Origin: an uncultured Maribacter sp.
Lineage (GTDB): Bacteria; Bacteroidota; Bacteroidia; Flavobacteriales; Flavobacteriaceae
Assembly (NCBI GenBank): GCA_947498505.1
Contig: CANMKG010000005.1
Coordinates: 62,001-126,000, forward strand
Reading direction: 5' to 3'
Length of the DNA: 64,000 bases
This document shows, piece after piece, positions 55,988-63,561 of the stretch (positions are counted from its first letter, which is position 1; every line of letters begins with the position of its first letter). The position numbers and the translations under genes are program-made. The notes beneath the pieces were generated by a model that ran no database searches, was not told the DNA's origin, and saw only the letters and a list, made by a program, of their open reading frames with translations.

Positions 55988-57356
55988 AACGGTAGTTATA
56001 AATGTAGTAGGTCTTACCAAACGCCTTATAGGAGAGCATACACCATTTATTAAATCATTTTTAGAAAACGGAAACTATTCATTAATAGATCCTGTTTTAC
56101 CAGCGGTGACCTGTTCCGCACAATCTACATACGTAACGGGTAAGTCGCCGTCAGAACATGGAGTTGTTGGTAACGGTTGGTATTTTAATGAAGAATGTGA
56201 AGTTAAATTTTGGAGGCAATCTAACAAGTTAGTGCAACAACCCAAGTTGTGGGATGAGCTTAAAAATAAGGATTCTGGTTTTACATGTGCTAACCTTTTT
56301 TGGTGGTATAATATGTATTCCACAGTAGATTTTAGTGTTACGCCAAGACCAAATTATTTGGCGGACGGGCGTAAAATACCAGATGTGTATTCATATCCAT
56401 CAGATATAAGAGATAAGCTTCAATCCGAGTTGGGCACTTTTCCTCTATTTAATTTTTGGGGTCCAAAAACTTCAATCAAATCTAGCCAATGGATAGCGGA
56501 TGCCACTATTAAAACTGATGCACTTTATAACCCGACTTTGAGTTTGGTGTATTTACCACATTTGGATTATAACTTACAACGTCACGGTTTAAATTTTGAT
56601 ATTATCTCTAAGGATTTAAACGAGATTGATGGAGTTGTCAAACAACTTGTTGAATACTACCAAAAGCAGAGCGCAAATATTGTGTTGCTTTCTGAATATG
56701 GTATTACTAATGTGAATAATCCAATTCACTTAAATCGTGTGTTGCGAACAAAGGGATATTTAAATATAAGGACGGAAAGAGGTTTGGAGTTGTTGGACTG
56801 TGGTGCTAGTAAGGCTTTTGCAGTAGCAGATCATCAAATTGCTCATGTGTATTTGAATGATAAGTCACTTAAAAGTGAGGTAAAACGGTTGCTTGAAAAT
56901 CAAAAAGGAGTTTCCAAAGTGCTTACTGGTGATGAAATTAAAAATATGCATTTAAATCATGAAAGAAGTGGCGATTTAATAGTTTTAGCAGATGCAACTT
57001 CTTGGTTTACTTACTATTTTTGGAATGACGATAATAAAGCTCCTGATTATGCTAGAATGGTTGATATTCATAAAAAGCCAGGTTATGATCCTGTTGAAAT
57101 GTTAGTTAACCCAAAAGATAAGTTAGTTACGTTGAAAGTAATTTGGAAGCTTTTAAAGAAGAAACTAGGTTTTAGAACCGTATTGGATATAATTCCATTG
57201 AACGCAACATTAATAAAAGGTTCTCATGGTGTGGTTCCTGAAGAGAAAGATGATTATCCTATTTTTATTACTAACAAAAGGGAGATAGCGTTAGCACAAA
57301 ATATATTAGCTACAGATGTGTATTCGTTATTAAAAAAACACGTTTTAGATGATTAA
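55980..57356 (+). CDS. eboF: Nucleotide pyrophosphatase/phosphodiesterase-like EboF
   Basis: A 458-residue member of the alkaline phosphatase superfamily (type I phosphodiesterase, PF01663). Landmarks are INVVGLTKRLIGEHTPF at the start, the nucleophile region PAVTCSAQSTYVTGKSPSEHG, LVYLPHLDYNLQRHG with metal ligands, and GSHGVVP near the end. It lacks an obvious signal peptide, so it may work in the cytoplasm. In ebo clusters it could cleave a nucleotide- or phosphate-linked intermediate; this is inference. Confidence 0.9.
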   Translation: MNKTVVINVVGLTKRLIGEHTPFIKSFLENGNYSLIDPVLPAVTCSAQSTYVTGKSPSEHGVVGNGWYFNEECEVKFWRQSNKLVQQPKLWDELKNKDSGFTCANLFWWYNMYSTVDFSVTPRPNYLADGRKIPDVYSYPSDIRDKLQSELGTFPLFNFWGPKTSIKSSQWIADATIKTDALYNPTLSLVYLPHLDYNLQRHGLNFDIISKDLNEIDGVVKQLVEYYQKQSANIVLLSEYGITNVNNPIHLNRVLRTKGYLNIRTERGLELLDCGASKAFAVADHQIAHVYLNDKSLKSEVKRLLENQKGVSKVLTGDEIKNMHLNHERSGDLIVLADATSWFTYYFWNDDNKAPDYARMVDIHKKPGYDPVEMLVNPKDKLVTLKVIWKLLKKKLGFRTVLDIIPLNATLIKGSHGVVPEEKDDYPIFITNKREIALAQNILATDVYSLLKKHVLDD

Positions 57357-57369
57357 CAAAAAGTAACAT

Positions 57370-57714
57370 ATGAAAAATATACTCAAATTATTAGCAATTG
57401 TATTTACTGGTTATTTTGTATGGGCGGCTTATATGAACAGTAATGACTCGGATGCCACATTGTGGTATTTTATTTATGGTATAGCAGCAATAGCGTCGTT
57501 ATTGTTTATAGCTGAAAAACTGCCTAAAATAGTGTATTTAGTTTTAGCGGTTGGATATGTTGGTGTGGCGTTTTATTTTTGGCCTGAAACCTATGAGGGA
57601 GTAACTATTGGAGAGGGTGATATTAAAAATATAGAAGAGGGAAGAGAGGCTTTGGGATTATTGATTAATGCCGTAGTAATGGCGTTATATGGTTTTGCTT
57701 CAAAATCTAAATAG
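57370..57714 (+). CDS. TMEM220-like small membrane protein at the end of the ebo operon
   Basis: A 114-residue membrane protein with four hydrophobic segments (about 5-20, 30-46, 53-70 and 95-110). The pattern WAAYMNSNDSDATLWYFIYG and a C-terminal membrane helix fit the TMEM220 family (PF15071), whose function is unknown. It begins 14 bases after eboF in the same direction, so it is probably cotranscribed; whether it belongs to the ebo pathway is open. It overlaps the end of convergent dnaX by 8 bases. Confidence 0.82.
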   Translation: MKNILKLLAIVFTGYFVWAAYMNSNDSDATLWYFIYGIAAIASLLFIAEKLPKIVYLVLAVGYVGVAFYFWPETYEGVTIGEGDIKNIEEGREALGLLINAVVMALYGFASKSK

Positions 57715-59515
57715 ATAAATCAAATTCTTTTCTAAGCAAATCTATAACTGCATTTTTTTCTCGAAGCTTTTGGTACTTTTCTTCTGGAGTAAAGGCGAAT
57801 TTCTTTGCTGATTTTTCGTTAACCGTTATATTAAGTTTTATAAAATGATTGTTAAGATTGGTGCGTAAATGCTCCATTAAACCATATTGTTCTCGTTCAA
57901 TTTCCTTTTTCATAGTACTATTTGGTAGTTCAATCCAGATAGTAAAATCATCACGTAAGGAGGGAATATCGGTGTTTAAGTTGGAGGCTAGAATTTTTTG
58001 ACCTTTCTTATCTATTATTTTAACAAAATCAGCCCAATGTTTTTGCATTTCCTCCTCGGCAAAGGACTCCTTGGGTAATTTTTCGGGATCAATTACCACC
58101 TCAATTTTATTAAGCTCGTGTTCTTTTTTAGCTTTAAGACTAGCTATAGATAACCCAGAAACTCTTTTTCTTGGTGAGCTAATGTCAATTTTTATTGCTG
58201 TTTCAGCAGGCTTTTCAATTTCTAAAGTTTCAGGTGTCGCAATTGCAATATCTGATTCTACAGTTTTTGAAGCAATTTCTACCTCTTTTAGTTGAGGTTT
58301 TGGTTCAGCAATTTGTTCTTGGTTATTTTCTTTTGCAGTAACCTCCTGTTGTATTACTTCTTGTTTTTCAGCAACAATATTTTTGAAAAAAGAAGCTGGA
58401 GCAATAAAATTAATCCGGGTGTTATTTAAAGCTAGGGATTCAGGATTTTTTTTTTCTCCATCAAAATTGATAGAGGCTAATTTCATTAAGGTGAGTTCAA
58501 CTAAAAGGCGCTGATTTTTACTGGTTTTGTATTTTAAATCACAGTCGTTGGCAATTTCCAGGGCTCGCAATAAATATGGAGTAGAGGTTTTTCTCGATTG
58601 CTCTAAATAGTTCTTTTTTGCACCCTCACTAACCTCAAGTAAGCTAATGGTATCTTCGTGCTGACAAACCATTAAATCTCTAAAGTGAGAAGACAGTCCA
58701 TTAATAAAATGATGACCATCAAAACCTAATGAGAGGGTTTTGTTGAAAAGAATGAGTAATTGCGGTATTTTGTGTTCAAGTATTAAATCGGTAGCAGAAA
58801 AATAAGTGTCATAATCTAATACATTTAAATTTTCGGTAACAGCTTTACGTGTTAGTTGCTTTCCTGAAAAACTTACTACTCTATCAAAAATGGAAAGCGC
58901 ATCTCGCATGGCTCCATCAGCTTTCTGGGCAATAATGTGTAAAGCATCCTCTTCGGCTTCAATACCTTGACTTTCTGCAATATATTTTAAGTACTCGGCA
59001 GCGTCTTTTACTGTTATCCGCTTAAAATCAAAAATCTGACATCGAGATAATATGGTGGGTATTATTTTGTGCTTTTCGGTAGTTGCAAGAATAAAAATAG
59101 CATGCTTAGGAGGTTCTTCTAAAGTTTTTAGAAAAGCATTAAAAGCAGATTGCGATAACATATGTACCTCATCAATGATGTATACCTTATACTTACCTAC
59201 TTGAGGTGGTATTCTAACCTGGTCGATAAGGCTTCTAATATCATCAACAGAGTTATTAGAGGCTGCATCCAATTCAAAAACATTAAAGGCAAAGTCCTCC
59301 TCTGTTTTTTCAGTACCGTCTTGGTTAATTTGTTTAGCCAAAATACGTGCACATGAGGTTTTCCCAACACCACGAGGTCCACAAAAAAGTAATGCTTGAG
59401 CAAGATGATTATGTTCTATAGCATTAAGCAGAGTTTTAGTAATAGCTTGTTGCCCAACAACATCTTTAAATGTTTTTGGTCTGTACTTTCTAGCTGATAC
59501 TATAAATGGTTCCAA
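57707..59515 (-). CDS. dnaX: DNA polymerase III subunit tau (and possibly gamma)
   Basis: The clamp-loader ATPase and replisome organiser. The 602 residues begin with SARKYRPKTFKDVVGQ; Walker A is GPRGVGKTS (about residues 44-52), then YIIDEVHMLS and the arginine-finger ILSRCQIF. Domain III ends near residue 350. The usual four-cysteine zinc site between Walker A and the ELDAAS motif is absent; the short segment INQDGTEKTEEDFAF stands there. The gene holds a run of ten A (minus strand, 58446-58455) at codons 354-357, discussed separately. The C-terminal part is rich in Glu and Lys. Confidence 0.96.
   Translation of the reverse strand: MEPFIVSARKYRPKTFKDVVGQQAITKTLLNAIEHNHLAQALLFCGPRGVGKTSCARILAKQINQDGTEKTEEDFAFNVFELDAASNNSVDDIRSLIDQVRIPPQVGKYKVYIIDEVHMLSQSAFNAFLKTLEEPPKHAIFILATTEKHKIIPTILSRCQIFDFKRITVKDAAEYLKYIAESQGIEAEEDALHIIAQKADGAMRDALSIFDRVVSFSGKQLTRKAVTENLNVLDYDTYFSATDLILEHKIPQLLILFNKTLSLGFDGHHFINGLSSHFRDLMVCQHEDTISLLEVSEGAKKNYLEQSRKTSTPYLLRALEIANDCDLKYKTSKNQRLLVELTLMKLASINFDGEKKNPESLALNNTRINFIAPASFFKNIVAEKQEVIQQEVTAKENNQEQIAEPKPQLKEVEIASKTVESDIAIATPETLEIEKPAETAIKIDISSPRKRVSGLSIASLKAKKEHELNKIEVVIDPEKLPKESFAEEEMQKHWADFVKIIDKKGQKILASNLNTDIPSLRDDFTIWIELPNSTMKKEIEREQYGLMEHLRTNLNNHFIKLNITVNEKSAKKFAFTPEEKYQKLREKNAVIDLLRKEFDLSI
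58446..58455 (-). promoter_or_regulatory. A10 slippery run in dnaX
   Basis: The coding strand reads GGA GAA AAA AAA AAT CCT GAA: ten A in a row at codons 354-357. One extra A gives GAA AAA AAA AAA TCC TGA (stop 2 codons after the run); one A fewer gives AAA ATC CTG AAT CCC TAG (stop 5 codons on). Either slip would yield a product of about 360 residues covering domains I-III. Confidence 0.6.
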
Positions 59516-59546
59516 ACTTAATGTTTTCGGTTATTACTCCTTAATA

Positions 59547-59554
59547 CAAATATA
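59547..59554 (-). promoter_or_regulatory. dnaX -7 box
   Basis: Minus-strand TATATTTG, 31 bases upstream of the dnaX start; the -33 element is unclear. Confidence 0.5.
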
Positions 59555-59673
59555 AAAATAGCAAAGCATTGATTAGCTTGTTAAATAAGGTTTACCACAT
59601 TTTTTTATCAACAATTGTAGATTAAAAATGCTGTATTGCCGCGGTACAATTTTATTGCTTATGAAGTAAGTAG

Positions 59674-59681
59674 TACATTTG
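59674..59681 (+). promoter_or_regulatory. rnpB -7 box
   Basis: TACATTTG ends about 5 bases before the predicted 5' end of the RNase P RNA, the right distance for its transcription start. A TTG lies 16 bases upstream at 59655-59657. Confidence 0.65.
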
Positions 59682-59685
59682 CGGT

Positions 59686-60002
59686 CAGCAGGTCTCCTTA
59701 TCGCTGTCAATTACTATTGAGAGAGGAAAGTCCGGACACCATAGTGCAGCATAGCGGGTAATACCCGTCCTCGTTTAACGAGCGGACAAGTGCAGCAGAA
59801 AGAATGTACAGGTAATGCTGTAGTGAAATCAGGTAAACTCTATGCGGTGAAACGTCATGTATATCAGCGTCTCGATGTTTATCGGGGAAGGGTTGCGCGC
59901 CCAAGTTGAAGGGTAGGCGGTTAGAACCTTGAGGTAACTTATGGTCTAGATAAATGATAAGGAAGTTTTATACTTTACAGAATCCGGCTTATGGCCTGCT
60001 TT
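59686..60002 (+). ncRNA. rnpB: RNase P RNA
   Basis: Catalytic RNA that trims the 5' ends of tRNA precursors. The conserved core is clear: GAGAGGAAAGTCCGGACACC near 59719 and ACAGAATCCGGCTTATGG near 59977. The ends pair with each other (AGCAGG near 59687 with CCTGCT at 59995-60000) to form helix P1. Class A architecture fits the phylum. The 3' end touches the stop codon of the convergent rsmD gene. Short open frames on the minus strand here are not genes. Confidence 0.96.
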
Positions 60003-60538
60003 TATTTTTCAAAAAAACTAAAAACACTACCTCCGTATTTACGGTCATTTGTAAAATGCTCCAGATGAGACAGATTCGTGTGTTTAGAGTGTTCCACAAT
60101 TAAAACACCTTCTTCTAAAAGCAAATTGTTTTTAAACACCAATTCAGGTATTTTCTCGAAATCTGTTTGGTTAATATCGTAAGGGGGGTCAGCAAAAATA
60201 ATATCTGACTTAAGATTTGTTTTTTCTAAAAAACTAAATACATCGCTTTTTAATGCAGAAATACCAAAATCAAGTATTTCGGATGTTTTAGCTATAAACT
60301 TTACGCACCCGTAGTTACCATCTACAGCAGTTAAATTTTGTGTACCTCTAGACGCAAATTCATAACTAATGTTGCCCGTTCCAGCAAATAGGTCAAGTAC
60401 CGAAAGGTCTTCAAAATAATAAGTATTGTTTAGTATATTAAACAAGGCTTCTTTAGCCATATCTGTTGTAGGTCTAACTGGAAGTTTTTTTGGAGCTTGA
60501 ATAAATCGTCCCTTGTGTTTGCCAGATACAATTCTCAT
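60002..60538 (-). CDS. rsmD: 16S rRNA (guanine966-N2)-methyltransferase RsmD
   Basis: Methylates G966 of 16S rRNA. The 178 residues start with the family signature MRIVSGKHKGRFIQAPK and RPTTDMAKEALFNIL, with the SAM site DLFAGTGNISYEFASRG and the catalytic DPPYDI. Complete. Its ATG shares one base with the stop of the DUF3822 gene (TAATG), so they are translationally coupled, an arrangement common in Bacteroidota. Its stop touches the 3' end of rnpB. Confidence 0.96.
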   Translation of the reverse strand: MRIVSGKHKGRFIQAPKKLPVRPTTDMAKEALFNILNNTYYFEDLSVLDLFAGTGNISYEFASRGTQNLTAVDGNYGCVKFIAKTSEILDFGISALKSDVFSFLEKTNLKSDIIFADPPYDINQTDFEKIPELVFKNNLLLEEGVLIVEHSKHTNLSHLEHFTNDRKYGGSVFSFFEK

Positions 60539-61368
60539 TATAATGCATTTAACAAAGTAAAATCAATAGATTTATCTTCGCTTTTGGTGTGAAAATGATG
60601 TTTATTGGAAGGGATAAAGATGGAAATATTTTTTACGTAATTGTAGCAAAGATTATATATGTCATCACCCTCTTCAATATCTCCAAAAAGTTTTAAAGGA
60701 ACTACTTCTGTATCTAATTGTAACTGTTCAAAAGTAAATAGGAGGTAGTAGACAAAATCTTCTTTTGTTTCAAAATTAAAACTGTTGTATAGCTGCAATT
60801 TTTTTTGATGAACTACCGTTACATCCATCTGATTTTCTAAAACATGAATGTAACAAATGCTGCTTTTATTAAGGGTACTATTTAATAATGATTGAATCAT
60901 TACCGTACCATTATGCTTATAGGTAAACTCACCAAACAAGTCGTAAATGTAGTTATTGATATTTATGAGCGGAATGTACACATTGGTAATCTCAAAATTT
61001 TCTACTTCATCAAAAGCAATTAGATCATTTGCTAAAATTTTCCCATTAAATTTTAGGTAATTTTCTAGCTCATTTGGGTTAAAAAGCGCATTCGGGACTA
61101 AGCTAAAAAGGTTATTCCTGTGAATAACAATAACCTCTTCAAAATTTTGATTCGTAATAGAATGCTTTTCTAAAAGTACTTTAAGAGCATTAAGTGTTTC
61201 AAACGGGTTATTTTCAGATTCAAAAGTAACTGAATCTGATAGTGTTACCGCGTTTTCAGTCGCATCTATAACGCAAAAAGAAAGTCCACTCAAGCTAACC
61301 TGAATGGACAATTTCTTAAAATCTTTGTCAGCTATATTATTGCTGTTATTTGTCACCTTTTTTGTCAT
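60538..61368 (-). CDS. DUF3822 family protein
   Basis: A 276-residue soluble protein of DUF3822, a Bacteroidota family with an ASKHA (actin-like) look: LSIQVSLSGLSFCVID opens one lobe and VMIQSLLNSTLNKSSICYIHVL the second (seen as VMIQSLLN then CYIHVLENQMDVTVVH). Function is unknown. I use the ATG at 61368, which overlaps the end of the upstream gene by 23 bases; a longer frame from 61404 overlaps more. The consistent link to rsmD suggests a role near RNA or translation, but this is inference. Confidence 0.85.
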   Translation of the reverse strand: MTKKVTNNSNNIADKDFKKLSIQVSLSGLSFCVIDATENAVTLSDSVTFESENNPFETLNALKVLLEKHSITNQNFEEVIVIHRNNLFSLVPNALFNPNELENYLKFNGKILANDLIAFDEVENFEITNVYIPLININNYIYDLFGEFTYKHNGTVMIQSLLNSTLNKSSICYIHVLENQMDVTVVHQKKLQLYNSFNFETKEDFVYYLLFTFEQLQLDTEVVPLKLFGDIEEGDDIYNLCYNYVKNISIFIPSNKHHFHTKSEDKSIDFTLLNAL

Positions 61369-61996
61369 ATATCGGTGGCCAGTTTCCACTGGTGCTAACT
61401 TCATCTAGTGAACCTACTTTTATAACATCACCGTTAACCTCTTCCACACTTATCTGAGCATTTTCACGGGCTACTAAATCTTGCGGTTGGTCACCTAGTA
61501 AAACATCCTTTTTAACTTTAGCCTCAAAAACAGAAGCTCTAAATCCACTTTTTTCAATAACAGCAGATTTCATTTCAAATTTTTCACCATTTTTAGCTCC
61601 AGGAACATTCATCATCGTTTTGTAACGTGTATCTTTTTTAAATAAAGAATCTTTTACAGAAACAAAACCTAAGGTGTCAATAATTATAGTGTCCTTTGGC
61701 ATATCAATACCAAAAGCTTTATCAAATCTTGTAAATGAAGAGTCTCTTTGTTGCGTAATTGTGTATTGCGCAGTATCAATAAATGTAACTAAGCTTTTAA
61801 AATTGCTAGCGTACCTTCTATTTACAGTTTTGTAGGCCTCTTGAGAGTTTCTAATATCTTTTAGTTTAGCTACAACTTTAGCATAACGCTCTTGTTTAAC
61901 TTTTTTGAACTCAATAGGTCCGTTAACTGACTGGTAAATAGCGTATCCCAAACCGATACATACAATCCAAAGTACAATTTGTATTATGGTCTTCAT
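61346..61996 (-). CDS. Membrane-anchored protein of unknown function
   Basis: A 216-residue protein I do not recognise. One membrane helix (about 4-20, IIQIVLWIVCIGLGYAIYQ) is followed by a charged helix and then a beta-rich domain that should lie in the periplasm (RRYASNFKSLVTFIDTAQYTI, GDVIKVGSLDEVSTSGNWPPIY). It overlaps the DUF3822 gene and is probably the first gene of the unit with DUF3822 and rsmD. A WPP motif near the C-terminus is notable. Confidence 0.72.
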   Translation of the reverse strand: MKTIIQIVLWIVCIGLGYAIYQSVNGPIEFKKVKQERYAKVVAKLKDIRNSQEAYKTVNRRYASNFKSLVTFIDTAQYTITQQRDSSFTRFDKAFGIDMPKDTIIIDTLGFVSVKDSLFKKDTRYKTMMNVPGAKNGEKFEMKSAVIEKSGFRASVFEAKVKKDVLLGDQPQDLVARENAQISVEEVNGDVIKVGSLDEVSTSGNWPPIYDKKGDK

Positions 61997-62081
61997 TTTC
62001 TAAGTATTAATTAATTTAGACGTTCTCACAAATCTACAATTTTTTTTCAATCGTAAAAGTTTTTCTAGTAAAAATCCTGAT

Positions 62082-62089
62082 TATCTTTG
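62082..62089 (+). promoter_or_regulatory. -7 box at the RecD-like helicase start
   Basis: TATCTTTG ends 6 bases before the ATG at 62096. A TTG inside the box opens a longer frame, but it would lie upstream of the transcription start. A leaderless mRNA is predicted. Confidence 0.5.
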
Positions 62090-62095
62090 AACCCT

Positions 62096-63529
62096 ATGAC
62101 ATTGCTCACTGAATCAGCGTTTTTTACACTTTTAAAGTCAAAGTTTCCTCACGAACCTACCGATAAACAATCTGTAGCGTTACAAAAGCTGGCTAAATAC
62201 ATTTTGTCTAAAGAGAAGGACGAACTGTTTTTGTTAAAAGGATTCGCAGGTACAGGAAAAACAACCTTAATAGGAACTTTAGTTGGTAATCTGTGGAAAA
62301 CCACAAAAAAAGCGGTGCTAATGGCGCCAACAGGCAGAGCAGCAAAGGTGATGTCTAATTACTCTAAAACACAAGCTTTTACAATTCATAGAAAGATTTA
62401 TTTCCCAAAAAAGCAAGGTGCTAGTGGAGTGCAATTTGTGCTAGCCCCAAACAAACATCGAAATACGGTTTTTATAGTAGATGAAGCTTCTATGATACCT
62501 GATACTCCCGCAGATTCCAAGTTGTTTGAGAATGGTTCATTATTGGATGATTTAATAATGTTTGTGTATTCTGGGCATAATTGTAAGCTTATTTTAATAG
62601 GAGATACCGCGCAGCTTCCACCAGTACATTTGAGTTTGAGTCCTGCTTTAGATGAAGATAAATTATCATTAAATTATAATAAAGAGGTTGTTAGACTAGA
62701 GTTAGATGATGTTGTGAGACAGGCAGAAGATTCTGGGATATTGGCTAATGCTACATTACTTAGAGAGGAAATTCAAGGAAATTATTTTGATTCCTTTAAG
62801 TTTGATGTGTTACCGTATAAAGACATTGTTCGATTAATTGATGGCCATGAAATTCAAGAAGCCATTGATAATTCATATAGTGAAAACGGAAAAGAGGAAA
62901 CTACGTTTATAGTGCGCTCTAATAAAAGAGCTAATCTTTATAATGAAAACATAAGGAGCCGAATTCTATACTTAGAAAACGAGCTTGCAGTTGGTGATTA
63001 TATGATGGTGGTTAAGAATAATTATTTTTGGTTAAAACCAAGTTCTGAAGCTGGCTTTATTGCTAATGGAGATATTATTGAAGTTCTTGAAATATTTGCT
63101 TTTAAAGAAATATATGGTTTTAAGTTTGCCGAAGTAAGCGTTAAAATGGTTGATTATCCTAATCAGCGTCCATTTGAGACGGTATTACTTTTAGATACCA
63201 TTAATGCAGAATCTCCTTCATTATCTTATGAGGAGAGTAATAGACTTTACCAAGAGGTAATGAAAGATTTTGAACATGAAACCTCTAAGTACAAAAAGTT
63301 TTTGGGAGTAAAAAACAATAAATATTTTAACGCACTTCAAGTAAAGTTCTCCTATGCCATTACCTGTCATAAATCTCAAGGAGGGCAGTGGAACACAGTA
63401 TTTGTTGAGCAGCCATATTTACCAAATGGAATGGATAAAGAATACTTGCGTTGGTTATATACTGCAGTGACAAGAGCTAAAAAACAACTGTATTTAATAG
63501 GGTTTAAAAACGATTTTTTTCTGGAGTAA
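62096..63529 (+). CDS. RecD-like AAA family helicase
   Basis: A 477-residue superfamily 1B helicase. Motif I is LLKGFAGTGKTTLIGTL, with motif Ia LMAPTGRAAKVM, Walker B VFIVDEASMIPD, and GDTAQLPPVH after it. The C-terminal UvrD_C_2 part has SYAITCHKSQGGQWNTVFVE and LYTAVTRAKKQLYLIGF. It is shorter than RecD2 proteins and has no N-terminal regulatory domain. Likely role is DNA repair or recombination. It is divergent from the rsmD unit. Confidence 0.9.
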   Translation: MTLLTESAFFTLLKSKFPHEPTDKQSVALQKLAKYILSKEKDELFLLKGFAGTGKTTLIGTLVGNLWKTTKKAVLMAPTGRAAKVMSNYSKTQAFTIHRKIYFPKKQGASGVQFVLAPNKHRNTVFIVDEASMIPDTPADSKLFENGSLLDDLIMFVYSGHNCKLILIGDTAQLPPVHLSLSPALDEDKLSLNYNKEVVRLELDDVVRQAEDSGILANATLLREEIQGNYFDSFKFDVLPYKDIVRLIDGHEIQEAIDNSYSENGKEETTFIVRSNKRANLYNENIRSRILYLENELAVGDYMMVVKNNYFWLKPSSEAGFIANGDIIEVLEIFAFKEIYGFKFAEVSVKMVDYPNQRPFETVLLLDTINAESPSLSYEESNRLYQEVMKDFEHETSKYKKFLGVKNNKYFNALQVKFSYAITCHKSQGGQWNTVFVEQPYLPNGMDKEYLRWLYTAVTRAKKQLYLIGFKNDFFLE

Positions 63530-63561
63530 TAAACCGTTATTTTAGTGTTAAATGAGCAAAT

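Noticed and set aside
59707-59904. Open frame of 65 codons on the minus strand
   Set aside because: It lies inside the RNase P RNA gene, whose conserved core and end pairing are clear.
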